64,000 nucleotides of DNA from Paragordius varius (lineage: Eukaryota > Nematomorpha), in the NCBI GenBank assembly GCA_964247055.1, contig OZ176057.1:2666001-2730000 (forward strand), given 5' to 3'. Below are positions 15,701-26,924 of the stretch, piece after piece. The stretch's first letter is position 1; every line of letters begins with the position of its first letter. The notes under the pieces are model-generated. The model had not been told where the DNA came from and ran no database searches. It saw nothing but the letters and a program-made list of their open reading frames with translations. The translations under genes were made by a program, and so were the position numbers.

Positions 15701-17073
15701 TATTAAATTTTTGTTAAAAAATGGTGAAAGTTTTAAGGAAAAAATTTATTTAATAACGCTTCGACATTTTCAATTCCTAAAAGAGGGATATTATTGGGTT
15801 ATATTTTTCCTCAAAAAATTTTAACTCAAAAATCTATAATTAAAATTAAATTTAAGTTGCTTAAATCAAACATTGCTTCGTCTTAAAAGCTTATGTTTTT
15901 TATAATTTCTAACTTAGAGTCCAATGTTAGCTCCGAAATCCGATTGAACTAAAAACTGCCTATATTAAAATTAATAACTGTAAATATTTGCCTATATATA
16001 TATATATCTCTTAACCATAATTTAGACTTATTTGTTGTATTAGTTATAAAAATAAAACGGCGAGCGAGATAGTTTAAGCTAAAGAGTTTCTTTGATACAT
16101 TTTTTCAAAATTCTCTAATTTTAGAATGCGCCTTAAATACTTTTTAAAATATATTTAAATTGAAGATTGCTAGGAGCAGGTAAAAAACTGCCCCAACAGG
16201 TAATAAAGTGTGTAAATGTAACGTTCAAAAGCAAATTTTCGCCAATATTGCATTTTTGATCCATATTAATCAATCAGGGGAAGGATTGATTTAGTAATAT
16301 CGGGCTAATTGATTATTTAAAAATAAACTCTTGAAATATAAACAAACTCTTATATTACATGAAAAAAAGGGGTGATAAATGTCATAAAATTATTCTCATT
16401 GTAATTTAGAGACTTATAAGTATAGATTATCATTATAAAACGAATCTCTTAAAATTGTTATTTAAAAAAATGGAGGTTTTTTGGCGGCGAGTAAATGCTT
16501 TATTTTGAAAAATTGACCTGGTTATCTCAAGTTTTTTTTTTAAAATATATATATATAAATTTACCAAGCTTTTTTTTGCAAACATCATATAAAAAATAAT
16601 TGGCTAATAAAAAATCAATATTGTTAATTGGCGATAAAAAGTGATACTGTAATGCACATATTTTAAAAAATTGATAAATATGCCGCTTGTAGATCTAAAA
16701 ATATGTCCGATAAATATCCATTTAATTCAAGCAAGTAAAATAAAATTGAATTTTCACAAAAAATATATATTTAATAAAAGACCATGAATAAATATATTAG
16801 AAATGAATTGCATTTTACTAATAACAAAAACAAATAACTATTTTTTAAAATTACAAAAACATAATTTTACATAAAAATTGTTTTCAAAATGTTGCCAATT
16901 TTTATCTAAAAACTGTCAAAATGTAAAATTTTATGCGCAAAAATGATATATGTGATTTTTCGTTTAAGAATTTAAATACTTGGGGGAGAAACATCTTGAG
17001 TTTCGGCTTTATACATTCGATCTGCCCTATCAGGCGGAATGGTTGAACTGATAAGTTGCGATATTGTATTCAT
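709..17073 (-). CDS. Phospholipase D (PLD1/2-type, PX-PH), 5' twelve exons, partial
   Basis: PX-PH phospholipase D hydrolyses phosphatidylcholine to phosphatidic acid and choline at phosphoinositide-rich membranes. Exons in coding order: 16980-17073, 14926-15070, 14059-14181, 12198-12273, 12046-12111, 11395-11543, 10158-10253, 7026-7084, 5954-6058, 4749-4977, 2333-2488, 709-792. All junctions keep phase and give about 460 codons. The start is the ATG at 17073 ([10 protein letters not shown]). Residues 50-60 read [10 protein letters not shown], as at the PX start of PLD1. The PX core follows at 80-100 ([20 protein letters not shown], with the phosphoinositide-type RKRYKDF), then RQLEYYLE and LRNHEDT. 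Residues 170-200 hold [10 protein letters not shown] and RWRKR, leading into the PH strand [11 protein letters not shown], then CVMLVDSYF, and the PH C-terminal helix [12 protein letters not shown]. The last exon has [15 protein letters not shown] and EEIFIADWW, entering the first catalytic lobe. Both HKD motifs lie beyond the left edge. Exons 9-10 (about 110 residues, Asn-rich) look like an insertion in the PH domain. I cannot tell PLD1 from PLD2. Confidence 0.92.
1508..2083 (+). mobile_element. Family-4 palindromic element, about 580 bp
   Basis: Ends are near-inverted: AACACTTG...GATTCAAATTGGGGT at the left and GGGGTATTTAGATACCCCAA with AATCCAAGTGTTA at the right. The interior has AAAAATGGCGTCAAAGTAGT. 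No coding capacity. Confidence 0.75.
2110..2316 (+). repeat. Partial second copy of the family-4 3' half
   Basis: Repeats the ACAAAAATGTTGTAA, ATGGCGTCAAAGTAGT and GGGTATTTAGATACCCC blocks of 1850-2083 in the same order, so it is a direct partial duplication. Confidence 0.75.
2518..3090 (+). mobile_element. Family-1 MITE with an expanded left arm
   Basis: From ATACCATTTTTACAAATC, about 18 units of the 21-bp AACAATTCAAATTCACCCTTG repeat fill 2530-2910. The core and one right-arm unit follow. In PLD intron 10. Confidence 0.75.
3200..3476. mobile_element. hAT-type MITE relic
   Basis: ATGGCTTCGTGGGGGTTGCA and GTGCCAAAATTTGGCAAGAT are shared with 5150-5476, 25750 and 37759. The ends are eroded. 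Confidence 0.5.
4530..4690 (+). repeat. 21-bp minisatellite variant encoding false heptads
   Basis: Six to seven 21-bp units, such as TTCAAGGACCAACTTAAAA, end in GTGCAAATGGTATATTAT, the family-1 terminus. Read on the plus strand it gives [19 protein letters not shown], a coiled-coil look-alike. The other strand is open too. Not a gene. Confidence 0.7.
5170..5476. mobile_element. hAT-type MITE relic
   Basis: AATGGCTTTGCAGGCCGGAC at the left and GGGCCGCGTGATACCCCTAC at the right; the right end is a recognisable CAGTAGGGGTATCACGCG terminus in reverse. Confidence 0.6.
6134..6509 (+). mobile_element. Family-1 MITE
   Basis: TATACCATTTTACACC left end and GTAATTGGTATAT right end, with about four left-arm units. 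Near PLD exon 9. Confidence 0.7.
7140..9640. repeat. Tandem array in PLD intron 7
   Basis: About fourteen diverged units of 160-200 bp fill most of the intron between PLD exons 7 and 8. Recurrent anchors on the plus strand are ACTAAGTTAACTCATGCGCG, ACTAAAATATACAGTGAA, AGAATAAACTGA and GTTGATGGACAAAAACCATT. The CATGCGCGCACTAA anchor resembles the edge of the adjoining exon 8 (7060-7090), so the unit may have started from that splice junction. Purity falls after about 9100. Confidence 0.9.
10347..10640 (+). mobile_element. Family-1 MITE
   Basis: About three left-arm units and two right-arm units, ending GTAAATGGTATATA. In PLD intron 6. Confidence 0.7.
10857..11299 (-). mobile_element. Family-4 element, reversed, internally shortened
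   Basis: Ends GGCCTGGGGTATTTAACTAC and AAAATGAATGTGTTGTATCC match the reverse complement of the 13338 copy. It lies in PLD intron 6. Confidence 0.65.
11783..12040. mobile_element. Family-2 MITE abutting the PLD exon 5 donor
   Basis: GAAATTATACGGACAAAACG to TTTGTCCGAATAATTTTAAT. The right end is about 4 bp from the donor dinucleotide (12044-12045). Confidence 0.75.
12303..12583. mobile_element. Family-2 MITE
   Basis: Well-preserved ends, AATTGAAATTATACGGAC and GTCCGTATAATTTCAATTTT. About 30 bp from the PLD exon 4 acceptor. Confidence 0.8.
12653..13153. mobile_element. hAT MITE interrupted by a family-1 MITE
   Basis: CAGGGGTGTCCAACATGAAT at the left and GCGGACACCCCTG at the right are inverted hAT-type ends. 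The family-1 MITE at 12713-12981, with its TA tract, sits inside. Confidence 0.7.
12713..12981 (+). mobile_element. Family-1 MITE nested in a hAT MITE
   Basis: Preceded by a pure TA tract (12687-12713). TATACCATTTACAATTC left end; two units per arm. Confidence 0.75.
13338..13921 (+). mobile_element. Family-4 element, best preserved copy
   Basis: Full length between TTAACACTTGGATACAACAC and CGAATCCAAGTGTTAA, in PLD intron 3. Useful as the reference copy for the family. Confidence 0.75.
14201..14600 (+). mobile_element. Family-1 MITE next to PLD exon 3
   Basis: About eight left-arm units. Its left end lies 20 bp upstream of the exon 3 acceptor (14182-14183). Confidence 0.75.
15128..15450 (+). 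mobile_element. Family-1 MITE
   Basis: TATACCATTTACAATTC left end, two left-arm and three right-arm units. About 60 bp from PLD exon 2. Confidence 0.75.
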
Positions 17074-17619
17074 ATTAGCGAATAAAAGGTCAAAGATAGT
17101 TCAATTATTTAATCAAAATAGTAATTTAAGGGAAGAAAAATCAAAATTACATTTCCTGAATACTAATTAGATGAAAATAAATCTAAAAGATAAAATTCAA
17201 CCATAAGCAAAGTTCAAGGGGTATCATGAACTTTCGATCTTTTAAACATAAGGAATGTCATATGTTTTATATTTTAAAGGAGGAAATTTAAAACCAAATT
17301 TGTGCAAAGTAAAAGCTTCTTATATTTATATATTGATTTCTAAAAAAGGGTTATTTAGCATTAAAAATGTTTTTACCTATATACTTGATAATAAGATTGA
17401 TTGTCAGCAATTTACGGTTAGCTTTTATTTACGTGTAGTGGCCTTTTGATTTTGTAGATATTGATGTGAGAAACTTAAATCACGATAAAAAATTTTAAAT
17501 TTTTAAACTCTCTCCTAAATTATAGTTTTTACCGCTTTTTAACTTGTGGGGCTTAAAATTAGGATACCTTCAGAACACACGGTTGAAAAATTTACGGTAA
17601 AATGTTTAAAAGCTTTTAA

Positions 17620-18010
17620 ATCCTAATTGTTTACAACATTTAACATTTGTATCAAAATATTCGCAGTCCTCCGACTCAAATCGGGTTTTTGGGATACAAA
17701 GCCTTTAAAATCATATATTTACAAAAACGTGGTGGAAATTAAAACCAATGCATATATTATTGCTGCATCGAAATATGAAAAAGACTGTTAAAATACTTAT
17801 TTTATGCTTTAAAGTAAAGATTAAGTCCATATGACATGTGTAATTTAACAAAAAAAATGATGCAAAATACACCACTTTTTATGTATTTATCAATGTGAGA
17901 TGTATTTTTAATAAAAAAAATCTATAATTCGAGCCATAAAATCAACGCACGATATTTCAAGAATGTTGTCAAATAAAAATGTCGAATTTGATAGATATTA
18001 AATTTTTAAA
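17620..18010 (+). mobile_element. Old family-4 fragment
   Basis: Diverged but ordered blocks: TCCGACTCAAATCGGG, CATATGACATGTGTAATTTA, AATGTTGTCAAATAAAAATG. It lies just upstream of the PLD start. Confidence 0.5.
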
Positions 18011-20447
18011 CCAAATCTTTTTATATATTTGAAAAATACCAATCTTGGGATCTTAAAAACAATTTGAATCAAAAATTTTATCATAACCTACATTAACTTG
18101 CCGTATTCTGCGCACAAAATCGGGAGTGTGAAAAATATCTTGATAAAATAATTTTTTGATAGATAGTATCAAGTTCATGGTGTTACTTTTAGTTTTGGTG
18201 CTTTGGTAGATTTTGCAATTTTGTGTTATCGATATCGTAAAATGGCGAAATTAGTGCATATGCCAATTCAGTGCTTTTATTATTCAAAAAGGATAAGCAT
18301 TTATATAAAAAAATATTTTATAAAATTTGGACTTAATGTGACCAAAAATCACATTGTCACCCTCTAAAATGGGTACTAAACATAAAAATATCGTTTTGAT
18401 TTGAATAATCTTCGAAGTTTTAAATTCTGAAAAAGATATACATTTTGTCAAAAAATAGTTAATCATGACCCGACATATATTAAAATATTTTATCGTAATT
18501 AATTTAAAATATTATATTACTTTTTAGATATAGTTTATCTTACATTTTAAAATTAACACAAAATTTTAATTTTAAAATTAAACACAATTTGCGTTAATTT
18601 TGCCAAGTTACAGCGATTACCATTAACCTGCATACTTCATTATCCAAAAATCCAAAATCAAAAGCATATAATCCTGAAACATATCTTTCAAAATATATGT
18701 ATTTCAAAACGAAACAAAAACAGTATAATTTTCTATAAAAGATATTTGTCATAAAAATTGTTAAAATTATGGTGATGCGAATTAATCCAAGACTATTGCC
18801 AGCTGCATATTATCCAGTTCTAAACTAATAAACACGTTTTTTAAAAGATTAAAATCCAATATTATAAGGATCCTTAAATCATATATCAAAACTTTTTATT
18901 AATGGTTAAATTGTTTATGATATATTTTAAATCTTGGATTTATTTAATATATATATATATATATGTATATATTTGACTGCAGATAGACCTTATAACCCGG
19001 TGTTAGATTATCTAGGCCGGATCTAACTAAATAATTTACAAATTTAGAAAGCACTTTTAAGGTAAACTATTATTAGTGTATAATCAGCCCACAGAGACAT
19101 ATTCCTTATTGCCATAGCATAGGTATATTTATTTAATTGTAAGCTTGTCTCTATCAAATTAAGTCATTTTAACAAAATACTGAATTTAATCATTTGATAT
19201 ACAGTGGTGCATAGCTAACGCCCTCTCCCGTGCACTTTTATAAATTAAATTCATTTTGATCATCAAATACTTTAAATTATGGGAGAAAATTTTAACCACA
19301 ATTTTATCTTTATAATACATTTTTTAAAAAAACCATTGTTGCCAAAAAAATTGTATCTATCAATAAAAACTGTTAAAATTTTATCATATTTTTCCATTTA
19401 TTTCCCCCATTTTTGGTTAATGAAGTCCAGTCTAATAGTTTCATTTGCACACCTTCTAAAAAACTTTGGATTTTACATGTGTGTTCCAGATTTTTTTGAA
19501 GCGGTTTAGTTAACTAAGATGTGTTAATCGATGCAATTTCTAAAACCTATAAATTATTTGTTATTTATACAGATTTTCTGTCCTCCAATTTAAAAAATTC
19601 ACAAACTGGGTAGATTTTTTTATTTCACGAAGTATGCAAATATCTCAATTTTGACAACTCAAAAAAATCTTAAAAATATAGTTGGATAGAATGCGTACCT
19701 ATTTCTTCTAAAAAACATGATTTTGCATGCATTTTTAGGATTTATCTATTTTTAACAGGGTTTGTGTAAACCCCTTTTAAAGCCAAAAGATTGAAGGAAC
19801 ATTACTCAAACCTTTATATTATTTGTTAAATATACTTTACTTTCTATCCTCCAAATTTCAGAATTCAAAAATTCGCAATGTTATTAAAGTTATGCCACTT
19901 TGAATATTTAATTAGTCTACTAGGAGCATTCAAAAATATAAGCATAAGGACGTAAGCATAAGGACGTAAGTAAGTTACCCGAACATGGCTAGAGATCTTT
20001 TGATCTCTAACATTTTTGAACCCCAAAATTTGGTATTATAATTTAGATAAGGAATTTTGTAGCTATATTATTTCAGAGGTGGACTCAAATCTGTTAAAAC
20101 CATATATTAATTCGGCCGTGTTTTTTTTTGTTTAAAATTTTCCCAAATTTCTTATTAAAAATATAATTTTTCTTTAATATTAATTTTTTTAGCACCTTTT
20201 AACATTTTTATATATATATATACGATATTTGAACGAAAACGGTCATGTTCACATAAGTAAAAATAATTCAAGGTAAAAATTTTGTTTGCAATAATAATAA
20301 TAAAATTATAACTAATTACAGTTTTTAAGCTTTAATGTGAATAAGTTATAACTATAAAATAATCGACCGGACAAACTACAACGGTAAAAAAGAAATATGT
20401 ATGTATGTTTTTTGTCAAAATAATTCGATATTTTCATTTTATTACTC

Positions 20448-20484
<37 letters not shown>

Positions 20485-21289
20485 ATTACGATAAATATTT
20501 TTATCAAGAGAATTATATTCTGAAATTGATATATTTTTGCATCCATAAATTATAAAATTTTAAACTTTATTTATCCACTTAAATTTTTTCCAACCATATC
20601 AATATATGCAACCTGGAACTACTTATTATTATAAGGTAAAATTAAAGTTTTTTTACATAGTAAACACCCTCCCTTTTATATTTGACTTATTTCATGACCC
20701 TTTTAAAGATAATTTAACTTTTAATTTTAAATATTTTGAGTTATTGATTTTTTTAGCAATGTATCATAATTATATAAGATACTACGGACATATTATAAAA
20801 TTGGATTAATTGTTTTCAGCTCTTTATTATGGCTTCAAAACCGACATAGTAAGATGGAAAGGTTGTTATATATAGTTTTATAAATTTATCAAAAACTAGC
20901 ACTTTAGTAAAAAATTTGCTAAATTGTGCATGTTTCTAATCCCTATTTTTTGAAAATATCATTAGGAATCATTTTAAAATAGTTGTGTTAACTATATTTA
21001 AAATTTTATTTAGTAATTTTATATTGAATGATCTAATATACTAAAAAATTAGAGGTTTATTTGGATAAAATGAATTTAAAAAATGCTGGAATATCTGTTT
21101 CCTAACCATTATCAGTTATTTACGCATGATCGTTAAAACTTTAAGTTTATTTAGCTTTTAAAAAAACTGAGGATTCACAACGCAAAAATTACAATTTTAT
21201 AAATAAAATTTTAAAATATTTAACAAAACACATGGTACACACAAAAATATCTTGTAAAAATATAATATTTTCTGATTGAAAGATGGGGT

Positions 21290-22010
21290 CCTAATAGTGT
21301 TTTTTACTTTGAACCTTACGAATCATTTTAGAAAAATATTTGCACTTTTGTGGTATTGACTCCATATTGAAATATCGTAGAAATTGATAATCTTATGTTA
21401 AACAAATTTTTATGAAGAAATTAGAACTCTTTATTCCAAAAAATTGTATCAAAATTTATCATAACTATATTTTAAAAACAAAACCACATTCAACATTTTT
21501 TGAAAACTTTATTTTTTCTACGTAAGTTTTAAACTTTTGAACCGCTAGTGTATTCAAAATAAACGCAAAAAGACGGAGTTTGAAGGAATAGTCGTAACAA
21601 ATGCTAAAATGTGGTAAAAATAATTATTAAAAATGCATACTTTGTTTAAAAATTTAATTTTAGTAAAATTTTGAGGGCATATCATGCATTTCGAAGCATG
21701 ATGGAAAGCAAGCGCTTCAAATTAAATACTTTTTCTCTTTAATTCAAGAATGCTGAACATTCCTAACACCTCAGAATTTTAATATTTAAAGGTTCGTTTG
21801 CTTTCAAATTTGGGAGATTTATTGTAAAAATAGTTTTATAGCAAAACGAATTTTAATCAAAGTTTGAAGGTTAGAAAATGTTCAGCATCATCGTATAATA
21901 TAGAAAAAGTTTATTTATAATATAAGGCGTTTTTATATACTCCGTACCTTAAAAAAAGTTTCATTAAAGTTTTACTTAAAATAATATTTTTGAACAAAGT
22001 ATGCAGTCTT
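21290..22010. repeat. Foldback family-5 repeat
   Basis: CACTTTTGTGGTATTGACTC and CATTTCGAAGCATGATGG blocks, with inverted partners GTTCAGCATCATCG. Related copies lie at 29340-29960 and 43060-43600. Confidence 0.55.
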
Positions 22011-22043
22011 TAAAAATATGTATTTTCTGGTGCACTAATCTAG

Positions 22044-22327
22044 CACAGAGCTGTCCAACACGCAGCCCGTAATAAATTCTAAAATCTATAATTTGGAAAA
22101 ATATGCACATAAAATCTGATTAAAATTGATATCTTTCTAACATTTTTTTGAATTAGGCTATCTATGGCAAAAACTAGAAGAAATGTTGTATTGTGATTGC
22201 ATAAAGTCTTATGCTTGTAATCATAAATAATTTAAGAATGACCCTGTATTTCAAATGCGGGCATGAACCTAATTGTGTTGGAAATTCCTTATCTAGGTGG
22301 CCAAAATTTAGCACGTTCGACACATCT
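22044..22327. mobile_element. hAT-type MITE relic
   Basis: Starts CAGAGCTGTCCAACACGCAG, a common hAT terminus. The right end near CACGTTCGACACATCT is a weak inverted match. Confidence 0.5.
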
Positions 22328-23141
22328 TAAAATTAATTTAGCAAGGATATTGTTTTGTTTTTTAAATAAAGTTTATTATATATTTTATTGATTTTTAATA
22401 ATGCATTTATCTTTTAGCAATAAAAATTATATTTGGCATAATATGCGCAAATTTTCCATTTCTATGATAGGTAGCATACTAAGAAAGTGGTAATAATTTT
22501 CATATTTTACTCATGAGGCCCAAAACCAAAAGTACGATGAGAATTTTGATATATTCATCTATCTAAAAAAATAATTTTATTCAGAAATTTGTACCACTTT
22601 GTACCCGTGTATATGGAATATGTTTTCGGTGAGTTTTTGCAAATTTGACTAAAAAATTTTTTTCATATCCATTTTTACACCGAATCTCCAACCTTTTAAA
22701 ACAAAAACATATGACTAACAATTTGTTTGGTTCCTAAGATAGCGAAATAAAAAATATATGCTAAATCAATATATATTTTAATTTATCTATAAAAAAAAGT
22801 TTTAACATTAAAATTAAATGTTTTGTTGATAATTTGATATAATTTTAGTTAAAAAGCTTATATTTTGTTATCCCATTTTAGTTTCCAACAACTTAATCAT
22901 TAAAAAAAATGCCAAGATTTTTAGTCAAATAAAACATTCACCCTTAAATTATTTTAACATAAATTTTACTATTGATTAAAATGTATTTCAATTAATTCAT
23001 GTATAGCAAAAAATTTGAAACTAAATATATAAGCAAGCTAATTATTAAAAATTATAAATCTCTTTTAAGTGTTAAGAACTGGTAAAATACTCTTTACAAC
23101 TAATATTAAAAATGTATAACCCTAAATTTGGAACAATATTA

Positions 23142-23341
23142 CAGTATATGAGTAAGTACACATTGCTAGAAAGTTATTAATTATTGCCAAATAGTAAATA
23201 CAACAAAGAGGGCAGTATTATTGGCTTATAGTTTTAATTTTCAATATTTATTATTATTAACCAATAATAATTCTCTTTGCTGTGCATATGCTATTTGGCA
23301 ATAATTAACAACTTTCAAGCAAAATATACTTACTCATACTG
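23142..23341. mobile_element. Family-6 palindromic MITE
   Basis: CAGTATATGAGTAAGTACA and TACTTACTCATACTG ends. Arms pair around TTGCCAAATAGT / GCTATTTGGCAA. Confidence 0.75.
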
Positions 23342-24325
23342 TTTCACATCTAAATCATAATATATGTTCATAATTTTAAATATGTTAAAATTAAAGAATC
23401 AATTAAAAACTTTACTTGAACTTTAAAGGTAGTTTTTTATTGATACAAGTTTGTGCCAAATAAAAACCAGTGTTTAATATTCATTTGCCAGAAAATATAT
23501 GAATTCTCATCTCAAACTTTATGCCCCCAAACTTTTAATTTTTCCTGGATCGCTCATACTAGAATATTAAACAATAAATTAACTCAAAATAAATTTAATT
23601 ATGTTGTGCAAATTTTTTAAATAATTCCTCATGTTTAGAAACAGCCATTTATTAAAATTCCAAATTTTGACTGCACAAGTATAGCTATTTTTGTCCAAAA
23701 TGTTTGACAATACTTTTTAGTTAAAATACCTTTTACTTATATATTTTTTTCCAAATTTAAAAGTTCAAATATATTATGTTGGCCATCCCGCCACATTTTA
23801 CCCAATAAATAACTAACATATGTGGCAAAAAATCAATTATTTTTTCACTTTTAATATATTTGGCACACTATAAATATAGCAGAAACAAGGTGTAAAATAA
23901 TAAATATATTTATATATTTATTCATAATGATAATAATATATAATGTAAATAAAAAAATATAATTAAAAAGTAAAACTAGGCGGAGTTATATATATATATA
24001 TATATATAGGAAAAAAACTAAGCTTTACCTATCTTTCTTTTATGTGACACGGAATATATATGCATATATATTTATATTTACATATATGAAAAATAGGGGG
24101 GAATAAAAATCAATATAGATTTTTTGTTCATTTTTTGCCTTATACTTACTATACACACCGTATTTAGCAAACTTTTATCTTTTTTTAACTAAACCACAAA
24201 AAAATTTTAAATCCAGATTTTGTTTTAGATTTTTTATCTGTTTTTTGAATAACATTAATTATCATCAGACATTTATATAAAAAAGACTATTTTAACGCGA
24301 GAAAAGTATTAAATCAGTGCCTATA

Positions 24326-24380
24326 TCAAAGAATATAGGGCAACCGCGATATTGAGAGCTTTCTGTAATTCTTATGAGTC

Positions 24381-24382
<2 letters not shown>
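24326..24382 (+). other. Possible orphan exon
   Basis: Between AAATCAG and TCAG|GTATAT the plus strand is open. It reads AYIKEYRATAILRAFCNSYE in one frame, in a locally GC-richer patch next to a TA repeat. The acceptor lacks a pyrimidine tract and no neighbouring exon was found. Treated as weak. Confidence 0.15.
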
Positions 24383-24418
<36 letters not shown>

Positions 24419-25281
24419 GGCTAAATTTTTCAACTATCTTTCATCTTTTCGATAACGAATTTTAAAACAACTTTCTTTGGTTTCCAAATTTAAAATAGGT
24501 ATGTTTTTTACGATATATGTACATATTTAAATTAAAGTTTACATATATACTCAAATGATACTAAAATACTCTATTAATCTTATAATTAAGAAAAAAGAAT
24601 GAAAATATTTGTCTCTGCATCGAGAATAGACCAATGCTGAAATAATTTTTTTTATTAAATTTACAAATTTTTTTAGAAATTTCTATCATATTTACACGTT
24701 CATAGTATGGTGGTTTATATATGTATAAATAATAAATTAACCTTGATTTGAGAGATTTTCTGTGCTATATACACACACAATAATATAATAAATATAAATT
24801 ATGGATTTTTTGGCAATTAAATTTTTCATAAATTTACATCAAAATAAGATCATTAAAAAACGTTTTCATTTATAATTTTATGAGGTATTATTATTGTTGT
24901 TAACATAATATTTAATTATTTTTTTCAAACAATAATTTATAATAATTTAAATAATTTTATTGTTATTAAACTGAGAGGCAGTGAACTGTTAAAAATTAAA
25001 TTTTTCACAAGAAAAACTGTAAAAAAAGTTTTTTTTAATACATAAATTAATGTTTAATTCACATTCAACTAATATTTCAAGAATTTAATTTTAATATTCA
25101 AGATTTTTTCTTGTGTTTATGATCTATTAGCCGGGTTTCGATTGCATTGATTACAGATAAAGTTGACACAAAAATAGGCGCTTTTTTATAAAAATTAATT
25201 TTTTTAACTCAAATATATCTGATATCATTTCAAAAGTGTAAATTTTAGTCAATATAGATAGTTACCGTATATATAATTGAT

Positions 25282-25448
25282 TTAACGTTTAAAAACATCA
25301 GTGCCAATTTTCAAGCTTTTTTGTCTTTGCTCCGTTTTTAATTGAAATTTGCCCATGCAATACGTATGGCTTAATATTCTTCTTCTTTTAAACCATCTCA
25401 TCTTCGTATGATATATACATGGTTTATTACCGGCATCATCATGAACCC
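25282..25448 (-). CDS. Unassigned exon-like open segment
   Basis: A good acceptor (TTTTTCTCATAG, minus strand) opens about 55 codons. They begin VHDDAGNKPCIYHTKMRWFK, then RRRILSHTYCMGKF and TEQRQKSLKIGTD. The frame either reaches a stop at 25282-25284 or splices at GAT|GTTTTT (exon then 25297-25448). Base composition is richer than its surroundings and the peptide is varied and strongly basic. I do not recognise a family and found no companion exons, so it could be a last exon of an unknown gene, a relic, or chance. Confidence 0.35.
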
Positions 25449-25749
25449 CTATGAGAAAAAAATTAATAAGTTTTTTTAAATCGGAATAATTATTGAGTTT
25501 TTAAACAAATATTTATTTTACATAAAAAGAATTCTTGAACAGTGCTTCATATTCATACCTAATAGTATGTTTGTTGACCTTTTAAAAATAGAAAATTGCA
25601 TATGATTAGCATGAGTTCATTAGTTTAAAAAAGGCGAAGATAAAGACTTTGCCAGTTGCATTTTTCGACAAAAAAATCCCACATATGAGTAACAAATATT
25701 TTACTAAATTTTTGGCCTAAGACTGTTAAAACAACTATTTATTTCAACA

Positions 25750-25875
25750 TTTTTGCTTGTTCACTGCCAAAATTTGGCAAGATTTATCAGAAAATTGATT
25801 AAGAAAATTTTTTCCTTAGATTTCGTAGAATTTTATATCTGATTTTGGAGGGTGTTGACACCCCTTAATTTAAGG
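25750..25875. mobile_element. hAT-type MITE fragment
   Basis: TGCCAAAATTTGGCAAGATT interior and GGGTGTTGACACCCC right end. Confidence 0.5.
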
Positions 25876-26332
25876 CCAAGCATATAATAAAGGTCATTCC
25901 TCATATGCTACTGGGGTCCACTCTTTTAAAAGTATTTTTCATTCCTGTTTGCCTATTACGTTTTAAAATGACCAGCAAAATATTTTTTCAATGAATGTAT
26001 TTGAGGGAAGAGAAAACTGTAAAATTGCGTTTTTAATCTCTAATTGGCTAAATTAAATCATATATTAGTGCTTAAAAAATTATATAGATACATGTGTAAA
26101 ATTTGGCTACACTCTTATACCAATAAAAGTACAGAACGCCAGATAAAGATTGTGTTACACTAGAGTTTGCGTTTTTTCAAATATTTAATTTACGATGTTT
26201 CGCTGTAAAACTAGCATTAGGATCTCTGTGTGAAAAATATATAAATATCTGCATCATGACCCTTATCGAATATAATTAAAGCTCAATTTTCTGTTTTATT
26301 AACATCTTTTCAATCAATAACCTATATATTTA

Positions 26333-26740
26333 TAAAAATGGAAAATGCTGGCTTTGTGATCTGTTTCCGGAAAACCGGTAGACCCATTCAAATTCAAATA
26401 TCGAAAAAATATAATAATATATGCCACAATAGCTTCGCCCTTTTTTGATATAGGCCCCCAGTTCGGGCCCACCCCGTGTGGAAAACGGTTTTTTTGAAAA
26501 CACAAGTCCACAAAAATCGTGTCTTCGAGACAATTTTCCGGAGAACGTGTTGGACCATTCAATTTCAAATATGATTTTTGTTTAGTTATTTTCGATTGCG
26601 CCGAACATAGTCGTCTCGCTTTTTTAATTTGGGCCCTCTTTTTACCCGCTTCCCCCGTAAAATGCCATTTTTTCAAAAAACAAAGTCCACAAAAATAATT
26701 TTTTGAATCTATTTTTCGCCCAAGTAAACAATATATTAGC
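26333..26740. repeat. Two diverged tandem copies of a GC-richer segment with a shared open frame
   Basis: Two direct copies of about 190 bp share CCGGA(A/G)AAC, CCATTCAA(A/T)TTCAAATAT, a G/C-rich block (GGGCCC) and AAGTCCACAAAAAT. On the minus strand one frame stays open through both (142 codons). The aligned peptides keep LCFxKxxF, IxKxxx, LxLNGxT and SPE. Function unknown; it is far richer in G+C than the sequence on either side. Confidence 0.6.
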
Positions 26741-26845
26741 ATGAATGCACCGTTTTAAAATTCCTATGAGATCATAGCTATTAAATAATGTTTCGAAATA
26801 ATTCACATATGTGGATCATTTTATTGTTCTTTTTTTTTCAAGGAA

Positions 26846-26897
26846 CCCCCCCCCCCAGAAGTCCGAAGGACTTCCTCGGGCTGCGTAGCAGCACGAG
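26846..26897. other. C tract followed by two compact hairpins
   Basis: Eleven C residues are followed by a perfect 7-bp stem with a 3-base loop, GAAGTCC-GAA-GGACTTC (26858-26874). A second stem GCTGC-GTA-GCAGC (26880-26892) is enclosed by CTCG/CGAG. Strong structure in AT-rich DNA, perhaps a transposon end or a transcribed structured element. Confidence 0.6.
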
Positions 26898-26924
26898 ATT
26901 TACGCTAGTATTATTATATTATTG

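Noticed and set aside
16133-16264. 43-codon minus-strand frame starting MDQKCNIGE
   Set aside because: It sits in PLD intron 1, is skipped by phase-consistent splicing between exons 1 and 2, and has no PX or PLD similarity.
20606-20809. Frame starting QPGTTYYYKV, like a fibronectin-III or purple acid phosphatase strand
   Set aside because: No acceptor upstream, no further domain sequence, and a low-complexity AT-rich continuation. Probably chance.
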